Made by a program: the position numbers and the translations under genes
Notes under the pieces: generated by a model
Databases searched by the model: none
Told to the model about the DNA's origin: nothing
The model's input: only the letters and a program-made list of their open reading frames with translations
Part shown: one piece after another, positions 21,607 through 29,913 of the stretch
Layout: the number at the start of each line of letters is the position of its first letter
How positions within the stretch are numbered: the first letter of the stretch is position 1
Source: Mycolicibacter longobardus
Lineage (GTDB): Bacteria; Actinomycetota; Actinomycetes; Mycobacteriales; Mycobacteriaceae
Direction of reading: 5' to 3'
DNA: 63,766 nt
Assembly (NCBI RefSeq): GCF_002102265.1
Contig: NZ_LQPG01000006.1
Coordinates: 1-63,766 of the forward strand

Positions 21607-24125
21607 CAGCTCTCTTCCGCCGGTGCGGCCAGATCCACCACCATGGTCAACCCGCCCCCGGGTGTCTCTGTCGCCGAGATGGTACCGCCCATCGCCTCGG
21701 TGAAACCCCGTGCAACCGACAGCCCCAGGCCGACACCGCTGGTGTTGTCGCGGTCGCCGAGGCGTTGGAAGGGATCGAATACGTGTGCCTCGCCGCCCCT
21801 GGGCAGCCCGCGGCCGTCGTCGGCGACGTTGATCAGTACCCGGTCGCCGACTCGGCTTGCCGTCACCCGCACCACGCTGTCGGAGGCGTAGCGCAGCGCA
21901 TTGTCGATCACGTTGGCCAGCACGCGTTCCAGTAGGCCGGCGTCGGCCATCGCCACGGTCGGCCCGACCTCGACCTTCACCTGATCCAGGCCGCCACGAC
22001 CGAAGACGTTGCTGCGCTTGCCGATTCCGATCAGGGAACGCTGCACCACCTCCTCCAGATAGACTTTGGTCAGCTCTGGCCGGATCACGCCGGCGGCCAA
22101 CCGCGAGGAATCGAGCAGGTTGCCCACCAGGTCGGTGAGTTGGTCGACCGATTCCTCCACGGTGGCCAGCAGTTCGGCGGTGTCGTCGGGAGAGAAGTCG
22201 ACGTCGTCGGCGCGCAGGCTCGAGACCGCGGCCTTGGCGGCCGCCAGTGGGGTGCGCAGGTCGTGGCTGACCGCCGACAACAGGGAGCGCCGCAACTCGT
22301 CGGTCCGCATGACCGCGTCGGCGCGGTCGGCCTCGGCCGCCAGTTCCTCCTGCCGGACCAGTCCGGCCGCCTGCCGTGCAACCACCGACAGCACCCGGCG
22401 GTCACGGGAGGCCAACTGTCGGCCGACCATCAGCATCCAGAATTCTTTGTCACCGACATCGATCGAGGTGTCCGCGAGATCCACCGAGGTGCAGGGAGTC
22501 TCGCCGACCGACGCCATGACTTCGGGTACCGCGGCGCCACTCGGAACGCGGACCAGGCTCACAGTCCGCTGGGCGTAGGTTTCCCGGACCCGTTCCAGCA
22601 GGGTGTCCAGGTCCGCGCCGCGCAGCACCGACCCGGCGAACAATGTCATCAGCTCGGCTTCGCGGGACGCGCGGCCGGCTTCCCGGGCCCGCTTGGCTGC
22701 TCCATCGACCAGGGCAGCAACCGCGACCGCCACCAGCAGCAGTACGGCCTCGGTCACCGCGGCGTCGTGTTCGGCGATGGTGAAGTCGCGGCGCGGCGTG
22801 AGTAGGAAGTAGTTCAGCAACAGCCCGGACAGCAACGCTGAGAGCACCGCCGGGGCGATACCGCCGAGCAGGGCAACCACCAGCACCCCGACAACGAACA
22901 GCGCACTCTGCCCGGTGTTGAGATACCGATCCAGCCAGCCCACCACGATCGCGCACATCAGGCACGGCACGATGACCGCTGCCAGCCAGGACATCACCCT
23001 CCGTTCCGGAGGGGAGATCGACAGCGCCCGGGAACTCGGCTTGGCGTCCTCGTTGGTAACGATGTGTACGTCGATGTCGCCGGATTGCTGAACCACCGCC
23101 GCGCCTACGCCCTCATCGAGGATCCGCGCCCATCGGGACCGCATCGAGCTGCCGATCACCAATTGGGTGGCGTTGACGTCACGGGCGAAGTCCAACAGTG
23201 CGGTCGGCACATCATCGCCGATCACGGTGTGTAGCGAGGCGCCCAGGCTGACCGCCAGCTGGCGGATCTTGCCTACCCATGGGGCCGGCGCACCGGGGCG
23301 CCCGCCATCGGCCAGGACATGCAGGACCAGTAGTTCACCGCCGGCCTTCGACGCGATCCGGGAGGCCCGGCGCACCAACGCTTCGGACTCCGGGCCACCG
23401 GTCACCGCCGCGACGATGCGTTCGCGCGCCTCCCACGTCTCGGTGATCTTTTTGTCGGCCCGGTATCGCGTGAGCGCCGCGTCGACCTGTCCCGCCAGCC
23501 ACAGCAGTGCTAATTCGCGCAGGGCGGTTAGGGTTTCACCGCGGAAGTAGCCGGCCAGTGCCGCGTCGACCTTTTCCGGCGGATAGACGTCTCCGTGGGA
23601 GAGTCTGCGGCGCAAAGCTTCCGGTGCGACGTCGATGAGTTCGATCTGCGATGCCTGGCGCACCACCGCGTCGGGGACGGTGTCGTGCTGGATGGTGCCG
23701 ATGATCTTGGCCGCGACGTCGCTGATGCTCTCCAGCTGCTGCACGTTGACGGTGGAGATCACTGTGATCCCGGCGGCAAGAAGCTCTTCGATGTCTTGCC
23801 AGCGCTTGGGATTGCGGCTGCCCGGGGGGTTGGTGTGCGCGAGATCGTCGACCAGGACCACCTCGGGCCGGCGGGCCAGCACCGCAGCCACGTCGAGTTC
23901 GGCGCCGAGGGAGCCGACGGTCTCCATTCCCTGCAGCAGTTCCGCGGTCTTGCTGCGGCCGTGCGTCTCGACCGCAGCGGCGACTACGTCGGTCCCGCGG
24001 TCGGCCCGGCGGTGGGCTTCCGAGAGCATCGCGTAGGTCTTGCCGACCCCGGGCGAGGCGCCGAGGTAGATGCGGAGTTCGCCCCGCGGTTCTGCAGGCT
24101 GGCCGCGCTGACTCACGACACTCAC
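21606..24125 (-). CDS. kdpD: Sensor histidine kinase KdpD
   Basis: An 839-residue membrane sensor. The N-terminal KdpD domain has Walker A GASPGVGKT (about residues 22-30) and Walker B-like VLVDDLAHTNPPGSRN, followed by a universal-stress-protein domain. Then come four membrane helices (WLAAVIVPCLMCAIVVGWL through AVLLLVAVAVAALV), a GAF-like region and the kinase core with phospho-accepting His near 620 (LLSAVSHDLRTPLAAAK) and G boxes (NVADDGRGLPRGG, GVGLGLSVARGF). I chose GTG 24125; GTG 24116 is also possible. It probably still senses K+ or turgor although the pump genes are not next to it. Confidence 0.94.
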   Translation of the reverse strand: MSVVSQRGQPAEPRGELRIYLGASPGVGKTYAMLSEAHRRADRGTDVVAAAVETHGRSKTAELLQGMETVGSLGAELDVAAVLARRPEVVLVDDLAHTNPPGSRNPKRWQDIEELLAAGITVISTVNVQQLESISDVAAKIIGTIQHDTVPDAVVRQASQIELIDVAPEALRRRLSHGDVYPPEKVDAALAGYFRGETLTALRELALLWLAGQVDAALTRYRADKKITETWEARERIVAAVTGGPESEALVRRASRIASKAGGELLVLHVLADGGRPGAPAPWVGKIRQLAVSLGASLHTVIGDDVPTALLDFARDVNATQLVIGSSMRSRWARILDEGVGAAVVQQSGDIDVHIVTNEDAKPSSRALSISPPERRVMSWLAAVIVPCLMCAIVVGWLDRYLNTGQSALFVVGVLVVALLGGIAPAVLSALLSGLLLNYFLLTPRRDFTIAEHDAAVTEAVLLLVAVAVAALVDGAAKRAREAGRASREAELMTLFAGSVLRGADLDTLLERVRETYAQRTVSLVRVPSGAAVPEVMASVGETPCTSVDLADTSIDVGDKEFWMLMVGRQLASRDRRVLSVVARQAAGLVRQEELAAEADRADAVMRTDELRRSLLSAVSHDLRTPLAAAKAAVSSLRADDVDFSPDDTAELLATVEESVDQLTDLVGNLLDSSRLAAGVIRPELTKVYLEEVVQRSLIGIGKRSNVFGRGGLDQVKVEVGPTVAMADAGLLERVLANVIDNALRYASDSVVRVTASRVGDRVLINVADDGRGLPRGGEAHVFDPFQRLGDRDNTSGVGLGLSVARGFTEAMGGTISATETPGGGLTMVVDLAAPAEES

Positions 24126-24153
24126 CAGACCATCATCCCGGCAACCGCCGTGA

Positions 24154-25314
24154 TCAGCCAGCGGCGACCGGTCGCGCCATGACAGTGGGTTTGAACCCGT
24201 AGCGCGGGTTGCTCGAACCCGAACCACCGCGACCGGCCGTTGCCATGCCCGGCATCCCGGCCCCGACGGTGTTCACCGCGCCACCCTCTTCGGCGTCGGT
24301 CCAGCCGTGGCTGACCAGGGTCGCGGCGTTCTCGGGGATCGAGGTGGCGGGGTTCGGAACGGCGGCTGGCCAGCTCTGCGGCACCGACAGCCCGCCGACC
24401 GGGGCGGCCTTGCCGAGTCCGGCCAGCACGGGCGCGCCGCCGGCTGACGTTCCAACCTCGGTGGCAACCGAGTCCACGAACATGCCCGCGGCCCCCGCCG
24501 CCGGCGGCCCGTGCGCGATGGCGATGGCGCTGGCGATACCGGAGAACAAGTGCCAGGCGCCGATGTTGCTCAACGCCCCGCTATAGGTGTGCAACTCGGG
24601 CCAGAGCCCGACATTCTGCGTGGACTCGGCCAGGCCACCCAGGAGGTCACCCAACCCGCTCTGGGCAGGGCCGGCAGCCAGGCTCTGCACCGCCGCGGGC
24701 AGCTCGGATATCAGCTGCGACAGTCCGTTCTGTGCGCCTCCGGCCGAAGCCTGCGCCACCGCCGCACCCTGATTCGCAATTCCCGCCGGGTTGGTGTTGG
24801 GCGCGGGAGAGCTCAGCGGCTGCAACACCCCGGCAAGCGAGGACGACGCTGCGTATCCGTACATCGCCATAGCGTCCTGCGCCCACATCTCGGCGTATTG
24901 GGCCTCGACCGCCGCGATCGCCGCGGTGTTGACTCCTAGGAGGTTGGTCGCCACCAGGGCCGCGAGCTGCGTCCGGTTCGCCGCGACCACCGGCGGTGGC
25001 ACCGTCATCGCGAATGCCGCCTCGTAGGCGGCCGCCGATGCCGACGCCTGGGACGCGGCATGCTCGGCGGCGGACGCGGTGGTGTTGAGCCAGGCGATGT
25101 AGGGCCGCGCCGCGGCAGCCATCGCTGTGGCTGCCGGGCCCCGCCACTCCTCGTCGGTCAGCGTAGAGATCACCGACTCATAGCCGGCTGCGGTGGCGGT
25201 CAGTTCCGCGGCCAGCGCATTCCACGTTGCCGCTGCGCTCATCATCGGTGCGGCCCCGGCGCCGGTGTACATCCGCGCGGAGTTGATCTCCGGGGGCAGC
25301 GCTGCGTAGTCCAT
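24154..25314 (-). CDS. PPE family protein, SVP subgroup
   Basis: A 386-residue PPE protein: MDYAALPPEINSARMYTGAG starts the PPE domain of about 180 residues, containing the usual WNALAAEL, AAARPYIAWLNTTA and NLLGVNTAAIAAVEAQYAEMWAQDA. The C-terminal part has the SVP motif (GGLSVPQSW) and ends RYGFKPTVMARPVAAG. These PPE proteins are exported by ESX-5 with a PE partner; the partner is probably the PE protein encoded 50 bases upstream. Last gene of the third PE/PPE module. Confidence 0.93.
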   Translation of the reverse strand: MDYAALPPEINSARMYTGAGAAPMMSAAATWNALAAELTATAAGYESVISTLTDEEWRGPAATAMAAAARPYIAWLNTTASAAEHAASQASASAAAYEAAFAMTVPPPVVAANRTQLAALVATNLLGVNTAAIAAVEAQYAEMWAQDAMAMYGYAASSSLAGVLQPLSSPAPNTNPAGIANQGAAVAQASAGGAQNGLSQLISELPAAVQSLAAGPAQSGLGDLLGGLAESTQNVGLWPELHTYSGALSNIGAWHLFSGIASAIAIAHGPPAAGAAGMFVDSVATEVGTSAGGAPVLAGLGKAAPVGGLSVPQSWPAAVPNPATSIPENAATLVSHGWTDAEEGGAVNTVGAGMPGMATAGRGGSGSSNPRYGFKPTVMARPVAAG

Positions 25315-25364
25315 GTCGTGGCAGTCCGTTTCCTGTAAATGATTCCGGTGGAAGCTTGCCGCTG

Positions 25365-26174
25365 CTAAACGATCGGCTTACGCGGCATGATGACGGGTTT
25401 GACGCCGTAGCGCGGCCGTCCGAACCCGTAGCCGCCGCGATTGGCCAACGCGGCGGCCGGTGCACCGGCGGGCAGGGTGGTGGCCGCGTGCGGCTCCGGA
25501 GCGGGTTCGGCCTCGACGAGCGGGCTTGCCGGGGTCTCTGGTTCGGGGTCGGTGGCCCAACTCGGAGGTGCCGACAGCTTGCTGGCCTGGGCCGCCGGTC
25601 CAGTGGCTGGGGCGACGGGTGCGACCGCCGTGGCGGGCGTGTTGTGGGAGGCCAAGTTACCCGTGGCGGCTCCCGTGACGCTGTGGATGACACCGGACGG
25701 GTTGGTGATGAAGCCGGTGCCCAAGCTGGTGAACGCCGCTGTGGCGGAGCCAAAGTTCGCGCCGTTCGCTGCGGCCAGGATGGCGGAGTTGCTGGCGACT
25801 CCGCCCGGCCCGAATGTCGGGTCAACTGCGGCCCCCGAGCCGACAGCTCCCGTCGCGGTGCCCAGCCCCGACGTCGCGGTGGCCGCCGCCGAGTTGACCG
25901 TCTCGGTCTCCCCGTAGGAGTCGGCGCTGGTCCGCAAGGTATGAACGAACATCTCCTGCATCGCCGCGGCCTGCGCGCTGATCTGTTGGTACAGGGTGCC
26001 GTAGGCCGAGAACTGAGTGGCTTGCAGCGCCGAAACCTCGTCGGCGGCGGCCGGGGCCAGCCCGGTGATCGGGCTGGCCGCGGCCGCGTTCTGGGCGTGC
26101 AATGCCGCGTCGATCGTCTGCAGGTCGCCGGCCGCCGCGGACAACGCCTCGGGGTGGGTGGTCAGGAACGACAT
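25365..26174 (-). CDS. PE-domain protein with a PPE-SVP-like C-terminal tail
   Basis: A 269-residue protein. Residues 1 to about 100 are a normal PE domain (MSFLTTHPEALSAAAGDL, DEVSALQATQFSAYGTLYQ, ending near SYGETE). Beyond it comes a Gly/Ala/Pro region, and the end looks like that of a PPE-SVP protein: LSAPPSW in place of SVPxxW, and a final GRPRYGVKPVIMPRKPIV that parallels RYGFKPTVMARPVAAG of the PPE gene downstream. It is probably a PE protein that gained a PPE tail by recombination. Start ATG 26174. Confidence 0.85.
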   Translation of the reverse strand: MSFLTTHPEALSAAAGDLQTIDAALHAQNAAAASPITGLAPAAADEVSALQATQFSAYGTLYQQISAQAAAMQEMFVHTLRTSADSYGETETVNSAAATATSGLGTATGAVGSGAAVDPTFGPGGVASNSAILAAANGANFGSATAAFTSLGTGFITNPSGVIHSVTGAATGNLASHNTPATAVAPVAPATGPAAQASKLSAPPSWATDPEPETPASPLVEAEPAPEPHAATTLPAGAPAAALANRGGYGFGRPRYGVKPVIMPRKPIV

Positions 26175-26259
26175 GACACTCCTTGTGCGATACGAGCCGG
26201 CCCCCAGCTGGGCTCGGTGACCGCTCCACTGTCCCTGGCCGAGTCCCCAATAGCGGAGG

Positions 26260-26303
26260 TCGTTAACGACTTCTTTACGGTCTTTCACGGATTCTTGACG
26301 GTT
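26260..26303. promoter_or_regulatory. Direct repeats upstream of the third PE/PPE module
   Basis: On the plus strand TTAACGACTTC is followed by TTTACGGTC, TTTCACGGATTC and TTGACGG, an array with roughly one helical turn per unit. The first two units have their AC dinucleotides 11 bp apart, the same spacing as in the arrays near 28485 and 29793. It suggests a site for an OmpR-family regulator. Confidence 0.5.
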
Positions 26304-26308
26304 TGCTT

Positions 26309-26593
26309 TCAGGCCCAGCTGGAGCCGATGGCGGCGTCGGTGTTGGCCATGTTGTTGCCGGCCGTTTGCACCTTCTGACCGTGGGCGTTGGCCTGCTCGT
26401 AGATGACCTGGAAGTTCCGCCCGATCTGGGTGATGAACTCCTGGCAGGCCACCGAGCCGGCGCCGCCCCAGAAGTCCCCGGCGGCCAGCACGTCGTGCAC
26501 GATCGCCTGGTGCTCGGCCTCCAGGGCGGCGGCCTGGGCGCGGATCAACGCGCCGTGGGCGTCGACGTCACCGAACTGATAGTTGATGGACAT
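26309..26593 (-). CDS. ESAT-6-like protein (EsxI/EsxN family)
   Basis: A 94-residue WXG100 protein: MSINYQFGDVDAHGALIRAQAA, the helix turn DFWGGAGSVACQEF, and C-terminal ANAHGQKVQTAGNNMANTDAAIGSSWA. This is the Mtb9.9/EsxI-EsxN subfamily, normally secreted as a heterodimer with an EsxJ-type partner, encoded here 32 bases upstream. AAAGGGAG precedes ATG 26593. Part of the second module. Confidence 0.95.
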   Translation of the reverse strand: MSINYQFGDVDAHGALIRAQAAALEAEHQAIVHDVLAAGDFWGGAGSVACQEFITQIGRNFQVIYEQANAHGQKVQTAGNNMANTDAAIGSSWA

Positions 26594-26625
26594 TGTCTTT
26601 CTCCCTTTCTTGGTGGTTTTGCTAG

Positions 26626-26922
26626 TTAGCTGCTCAGGACCTGCTGTGAAGCGGCTTCCTGCTGTTCGTACTGGTTGGCGTCCCGGATCAAGCCGTCGCG
26701 CACGCCGTGCAGCATGGTGACGATGTTGCGGAACGCGGTCTGCATCTGGGCCATGGTGTCGTAGGAGGTGCGTTCGGCCAGGCCGCCCCAGCCGGCGCCG
26801 GAGATGTTGGTCGAAGACGCCCACATCCGGCGGGCCTCGTCCTCAACGGTTTGGGCGTGGGTGTCGAAACGGGCTGCCGTCGCACGCATTGCGTCCGGAT
26901 CGGTCATAAAACGTGTGGTCAT
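26626..26922 (-). CDS. ESAT-6-like protein (EsxJ/EsxM family)
   Basis: A 98-residue WXG100 protein of the EsxJ/K/M/P/W group: [34 protein letters not shown], the turn [12 protein letters not shown], and C-terminal [16 protein letters not shown] with the YxxxE-type secretion signal (YEQQE). Forms the heterodimer partner of the EsxI-type gene downstream. It follows the PPE gene of the module after 36 bases. Confidence 0.95.
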   Translation of the reverse strand: MTTRFMTDPDAMRATAARFDTHAQTVEDEARRMWASSTNISGAGWGGLAERTSYDTMAQMQTAFRNIVTMLHGVRDGLIRDANQYEQQEAASQQVLSS

Positions 26923-26958
26923 GGGTGTTCTCTTTCTGGTTGGGTGATTTCTTCCTGC

Positions 26959-28062
26959 TCAGCCGGCCGCCACCGGATGCATGGTGACGGTGGGCCGAAA
27001 TCCGTAGCTCGGGGCGGGGGCCGCCGAGGTGGCGCGCGCCCCGAGCGCGCCGACGGGCATGCCGGCGGGCATCGCCCCCAGACCTCGTTCGGCAGCGGCG
27101 GTCAAGGTGGCGCCCGGCAGGACCGTCGCGGTGCTGCCGGCCGTCGTGGCGTTCGCGGCCCACGTCGGCGGCACCGAGAGCAGCCCGACGGAGCCGGCCC
27201 GGCCCATACCCGCCGACACCCCAGCGCCGATCCCGCTCCAGCCGGCGGGGCCCGCGAGGCCCGCAACGCCGGTCAGCGCCGGCCCCGCCGTACCCGGAAC
27301 CCCGGCCAGGGCGGGCGTCGGCGTTGTGGCGCCGCCGAAGCTGCTGGAGATGCCCAGCATGCTCGACAGCACCCCGATCAGGTTGGATCCGTTGGAACTT
27401 GCCATCGAGCCCAGGCCGGTAGGGTCCAGGAGGTCGCTTAGTGCCGTCGACGATCCCGCTTGCAGTGGCGAAGCGAAACCTTGCAGTGCCGAAGGCAATT
27501 CGGAGATCAACTGGGTGATCCCGGTGAGCCCGGCCGGGCTGGCCGTCGGCGCAGGGTCGGTGAACGGGGTCACCTGGGCTGCTGCCGCTGACGCGCCCGC
27601 ATAGCCGTACATGGCGGTGGCGTCCTGCGCCCACATCTGCGCGTACTGGGCCTCGGTGGCCGCGATCGCCGGGGTGTTCTGCCCCAGGAAGTTGGTCGCG
27701 ACCAGCGTCATCAGCAGGCTGCGGTTCGCCACGATCACCGACGGCGGCACCGTCATGGCGAACGCCGTCTCGAATGCGACCGCGGCCGCGGTGGCCTGGG
27801 TGGCCGCCTGCTCGGCCAGCGCGGCGGTGGTGTTCAGCCACGCCACGTAGGGAGTGACCGCCGATACCATCGACGACGACGCCGAACCGGTCCACAGCTC
27901 GGTTGCCATTCGGGTGACCACGGCCTGGTAGGCCGCGGCGGTCGACTCCAGCTCGGCTGCCAGACCATGCCAGGCCGCGGCCACCGCTATCATCGGCGCC
28001 GCTCCCGGTCCGGTGTACATCCAGGCTGAGTTGACTTCCGGTGGCAACGCACCGAATTCCAT
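26959..28062 (-). CDS. PPE family protein, SVP subgroup
   Basis: A 367-residue PPE protein. The PPE domain starts [24 protein letters not shown], contains [16 protein letters not shown] and [25 protein letters not shown], and is followed by a Gly/Ala/Ser-rich region. The SVP motif is GLLSVPPTW and the end is [16 protein letters not shown] chose the second of two adjacent ATG codons (28062); 28065 is equally possible. Partner of the PE gene 30 bases upstream; ESX-5 export is inferred from family. Confidence 0.93.
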   Translation of the reverse strand: MEFGALPPEVNSAWMYTGPGAAPMIAVAAAWHGLAAELESTAAAYQAVVTRMATELWTGSASSSMVSAVTPYVAWLNTTAALAEQAATQATAAAVAFETAFAMTVPPSVIVANRSLLMTLVATNFLGQNTPAIAATEAQYAQMWAQDATAMYGYAGASAAAAQVTPFTDPAPTASPAGLTGITQLISELPSALQGFASPLQAGSSTALSDLLDPTGLGSMASSNGSNLIGVLSSMLGISSSFGGATTPTPALAGVPGTAGPALTGVAGLAGPAGWSGIGAGVSAGMGRAGSVGLLSVPPTWAANATTAGSTATVLPGATLTAAAERGLGAMPAGMPVGALGARATSAAPAPSYGFRPTVTMHPVAAG

Positions 28063-28092
28063 CATTTTTGGGTCCGTAGTTTTTGCTTGGGC

Positions 28093-28401
28093 CTAGCGGG
28101 CCGCGATCGCGTTGGCGACCTCGGTCGCCTCATACGATGCGGCGCTGGCCGTCAGGGTGGTGACAAACATCTGGTGAATGGCGTTCGCCTGGGCACTGAC
28201 CGCCTGATACAGGCCGGCGTGCGCAACGAACTGTGCGGCTGTCAACGCCGACACCGGGTCCGCCGCCGCGGGCACCACGCCGGTGGTCACCGCTTCAGCA
28301 GCTGCGTTCTGGGCGGCCAATGCCGCTCCGATGCCGGTCAACTCGCCGGCCGCGGCGGTCAGCTCTTCAGGCTGCGCGCTCACGAACGACACCAACGACA
28401 T
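28093..28401 (-). CDS. PE family protein
   Basis: A 102-residue protein that is a PE domain and nothing more: MSLVSFVSAQPEELTAAAGEL, DPVSALTAAQFVAHAGLYQ, and SYEATEVANAI, which holds the YxxxE type VII secretion signal. ATG 28401 is chosen over the ATG at 28407 because AGGAG lies at a proper distance only for the former. First gene of the second PE/PPE/Esx/Esx module. Confidence 0.93.
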   Translation of the reverse strand: MSLVSFVSAQPEELTAAAGELTGIGAALAAQNAAAEAVTTGVVPAAADPVSALTAAQFVAHAGLYQAVSAQANAIHQMFVTTLTASAASYEATEVANAIAAR

Positions 28402-28480
28402 CACCATCTCCTAACCGAACGAGCCGGCACCATGCCGGCTACGAGATCCACCGTGTCGCAACGGTGCTCGGTTAGCACTC

Positions 28481-28503
28481 GTCCTTACGCGCTCTTAACG
28501 GCG
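28481..28503. promoter_or_regulatory. Direct repeats upstream of the second PE/PPE module
   Basis: Plus-strand CTTACGCGCTCTTAACGGC holds two TTA(A)CG units with AC 11 bp apart, as in the arrays upstream of the other two modules. Nearby, CCTTGATG is also directly repeated (28514-28532). Confidence 0.45.
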
Positions 28504-28543
28504 CGGGGCCGAACCTTGATGAGTCCTTGATGTCCGGGAACAG

Positions 28544-28578
28544 AAACCCGGCGCAACCCCCTCCGTTGCGCCGGGTTT
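28544..28578 (-). terminator. Hairpin terminator after the first PE/Esx module
   Basis: A perfect 14-bp stem (AAACCCGGCGCAAC with GTTGCGCCGGGTTT) and a 7-base loop, 19 bases past the stop of the EsxI-type gene. Its strength and place suggest that the first module is a separate transcription unit from the second. Confidence 0.75.
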
Positions 28579-28597
28579 CCCAGGTTCTCGCTTTGTG

Positions 28598-28882
28598 TCA
28601 GGCCCAGCTGGATCCGACCGAGGCGTCGGTGTTGGCCATGTTGTTGCCGGCGCTCTGCACCTTCTGGCCGTGGGCGTTGGCCTGCTCGTAGATCACTGCG
28701 AAGTTGCGGCCGAGCTGGCCGATGAACTCCTGGCAGGCCACCGAACCGGCGCCGCCCCAGAAGTCCCCGGCGGCCAGCACGTCGTGCACGATGGCCTGGT
28801 GCTCGGCTTCCAGGGAAGCGGCCTGGGCGCGGATCAGGGCACCGTGGGCGTGGACATCACCGAACATGTAGTTGATTGACAT
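28598..28882 (-). CDS. ESAT-6-like protein (EsxI/EsxN family)
   Basis: A 94-residue WXG100 protein nearly identical to the one at 26309-26593 (MSINYMFGDVHAHGALIRAQAASLEAEH, DFWGGAGSVACQEF, GNNMANTDASVGSSWA). The near identity points to recent duplication or gene conversion. Its partner is the EsxJ-type gene 16 bases upstream. Last gene of the first module, followed by a strong hairpin. Confidence 0.95.
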   Translation of the reverse strand: MSINYMFGDVHAHGALIRAQAASLEAEHQAIVHDVLAAGDFWGGAGSVACQEFIGQLGRNFAVIYEQANAHGQKVQSAGNNMANTDASVGSSWA

Positions 28883-28898
28883 CTTTGCGGTTCTCCTT

Positions 28899-29195
28899 CT
28901 AGCTCGACAGGATCTGCTGCGAGGCAGCTTCTTGCTGCTCGTAGTGGTTGGCGTCACGAATCAGGCCGTCGCGGACCCCGTGCAGCATGTTCACGATGTT
29001 GCGGAACGCGGTCTGCATCTGGCCCATGGTGTCCATCGAGGTGCGCTCGGCCAGACCGCCCCAGCCGGCGCCGGAGATGTTGGTCGAGGATGCCCACATC
29101 CGGCGGGCCTCGTCCTCAACGGTCTGGGCGTGGGTGTCGAAACGACCCGCCATCGCACGCATCGCGTCCGGATCCGTCATAAATCGTGTTGCCAT
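28899..29195 (-). CDS. ESAT-6-like protein (EsxJ/EsxM family)
   Basis: A 98-residue WXG100 protein, almost identical to the one at 26626-26922 ([60 protein letters not shown]). AAGGAGAGG lies just before ATG 29195. The gene follows a PPE remnant where an intact PPE gene would be expected. Confidence 0.95.
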   Translation of the reverse strand: MATRFMTDPDAMRAMAGRFDTHAQTVEDEARRMWASSTNISGAGWGGLAERTSMDTMGQMQTAFRNIVNMLHGVRDGLIRDANHYEQQEAASQQILSS

Positions 29196-29244
29196 TGCTG
29201 CCTCTCCTTATCTGAAGGTCGTTCTCGTAGCCGGAATTCGGGTC

Positions 29245-29406
29245 TTACCCGGCGATGCCCGGGCCGGACATCACCGTCTCGTAGGAGTGTGCCGTCGACA
29301 TCAGTTCGGCGGCCAGGGCGCGCCACGCCGCGGAGGCGGCTGTCATCGGCGTCGACCCCGGTCTGGTGTGCCTGCGACCGGCGGGCGCGGCTTCGTGATT
29401 CAGCAT
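29245..29406 (-). pseudogene. PPE gene remnant
   Basis: A 53-codon leftward frame: after a degenerate start (MLNHEAAPAGRRH) it reads TRPGSTPMTAASAAWRALAAELMSTAHSYETVMSGPGIAG and stops. This matches residues ~17-50 of intact PPE proteins (GAGAAPMMSAAATWNALAAELTATAAGYESVI); the conserved [10 protein letters not shown] start and all later parts are gone. It sits between a PE gene and an Esx pair, the place of the PPE gene in the second module. Confidence 0.75.
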
Positions 29407-29415
29407 GACTTCCGC

Positions 29416-29715
29416 CTAACCCGCCGCGATCGCGTTCGCGGCCTCGGCGGCCGCGTAGGCCTCCGAGCTGCCACTGAGGGTGGCCACGAACATCTCGTGG
29501 ACGGCGGCGGCCTGTGCGGCAACCGACTGGTACAGGCCGGCTTGCGCGTTGAACTGCGCGGCGGTCAGTGCCGAAACCTCGTCGGCAGCCGGGGGAACGA
29601 CGCCGGCGGTCGGGCCTGCCGCCGCGGCGCTTTGTGCGTTGAGTGCCGAACCGATCGACTGCAGACTGCTGGCGGCGCTCGAGAGGGCCTCCGGCTGGGC
29701 GGTCACGAAAGACAT
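29416..29715 (-). CDS. PE family protein
   Basis: A 99-residue PE-only protein: MSFVTAQPEALSSAASSLQSIGSALNAQ, DEVSALTAAQFNAQAGLYQ and AYAAAEAANAIAAG with the YxxxE signal. AAGGAG lies well placed before ATG 29715. Since its neighbouring PPE gene is a remnant, this PE protein has no local partner; the intact PPE proteins of the next modules may serve. Confidence 0.93.
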   Translation of the reverse strand: MSFVTAQPEALSSAASSLQSIGSALNAQSAAAAGPTAGVVPPAADEVSALTAAQFNAQAGLYQSVAAQAAAVHEMFVATLSGSSEAYAAAEAANAIAAG

Positions 29716-29792
29716 AGCATCTCCTTACGGACCCGGCTACGACCGGCTCCTGGGCATCACGCTCCCGTATGACTGCCCGAAAACGGAAGCCG

Positions 29793-29812
29793 GTTAACCG
29801 CTTTTTAACCCC
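29793..29812. promoter_or_regulatory. Direct repeats upstream of the first PE/PPE module
   Basis: Plus-strand GTTAACCGCTTTTTAACCCC: two TTAAC units with AC 11 bp apart, matching the arrays near 26260 and 28481 and lying 78-97 bases upstream of the PE start. Confidence 0.45.
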
Positions 29813-29913
29813 GGTGTCGGAACTCTTTACACGCAGGTCAGCACCGAGCACGCCGCAATGCCGGGTGCCGACACACATTGCCGAAAGACGACTTTAAAAG
29901 TAATTTAGATGTC

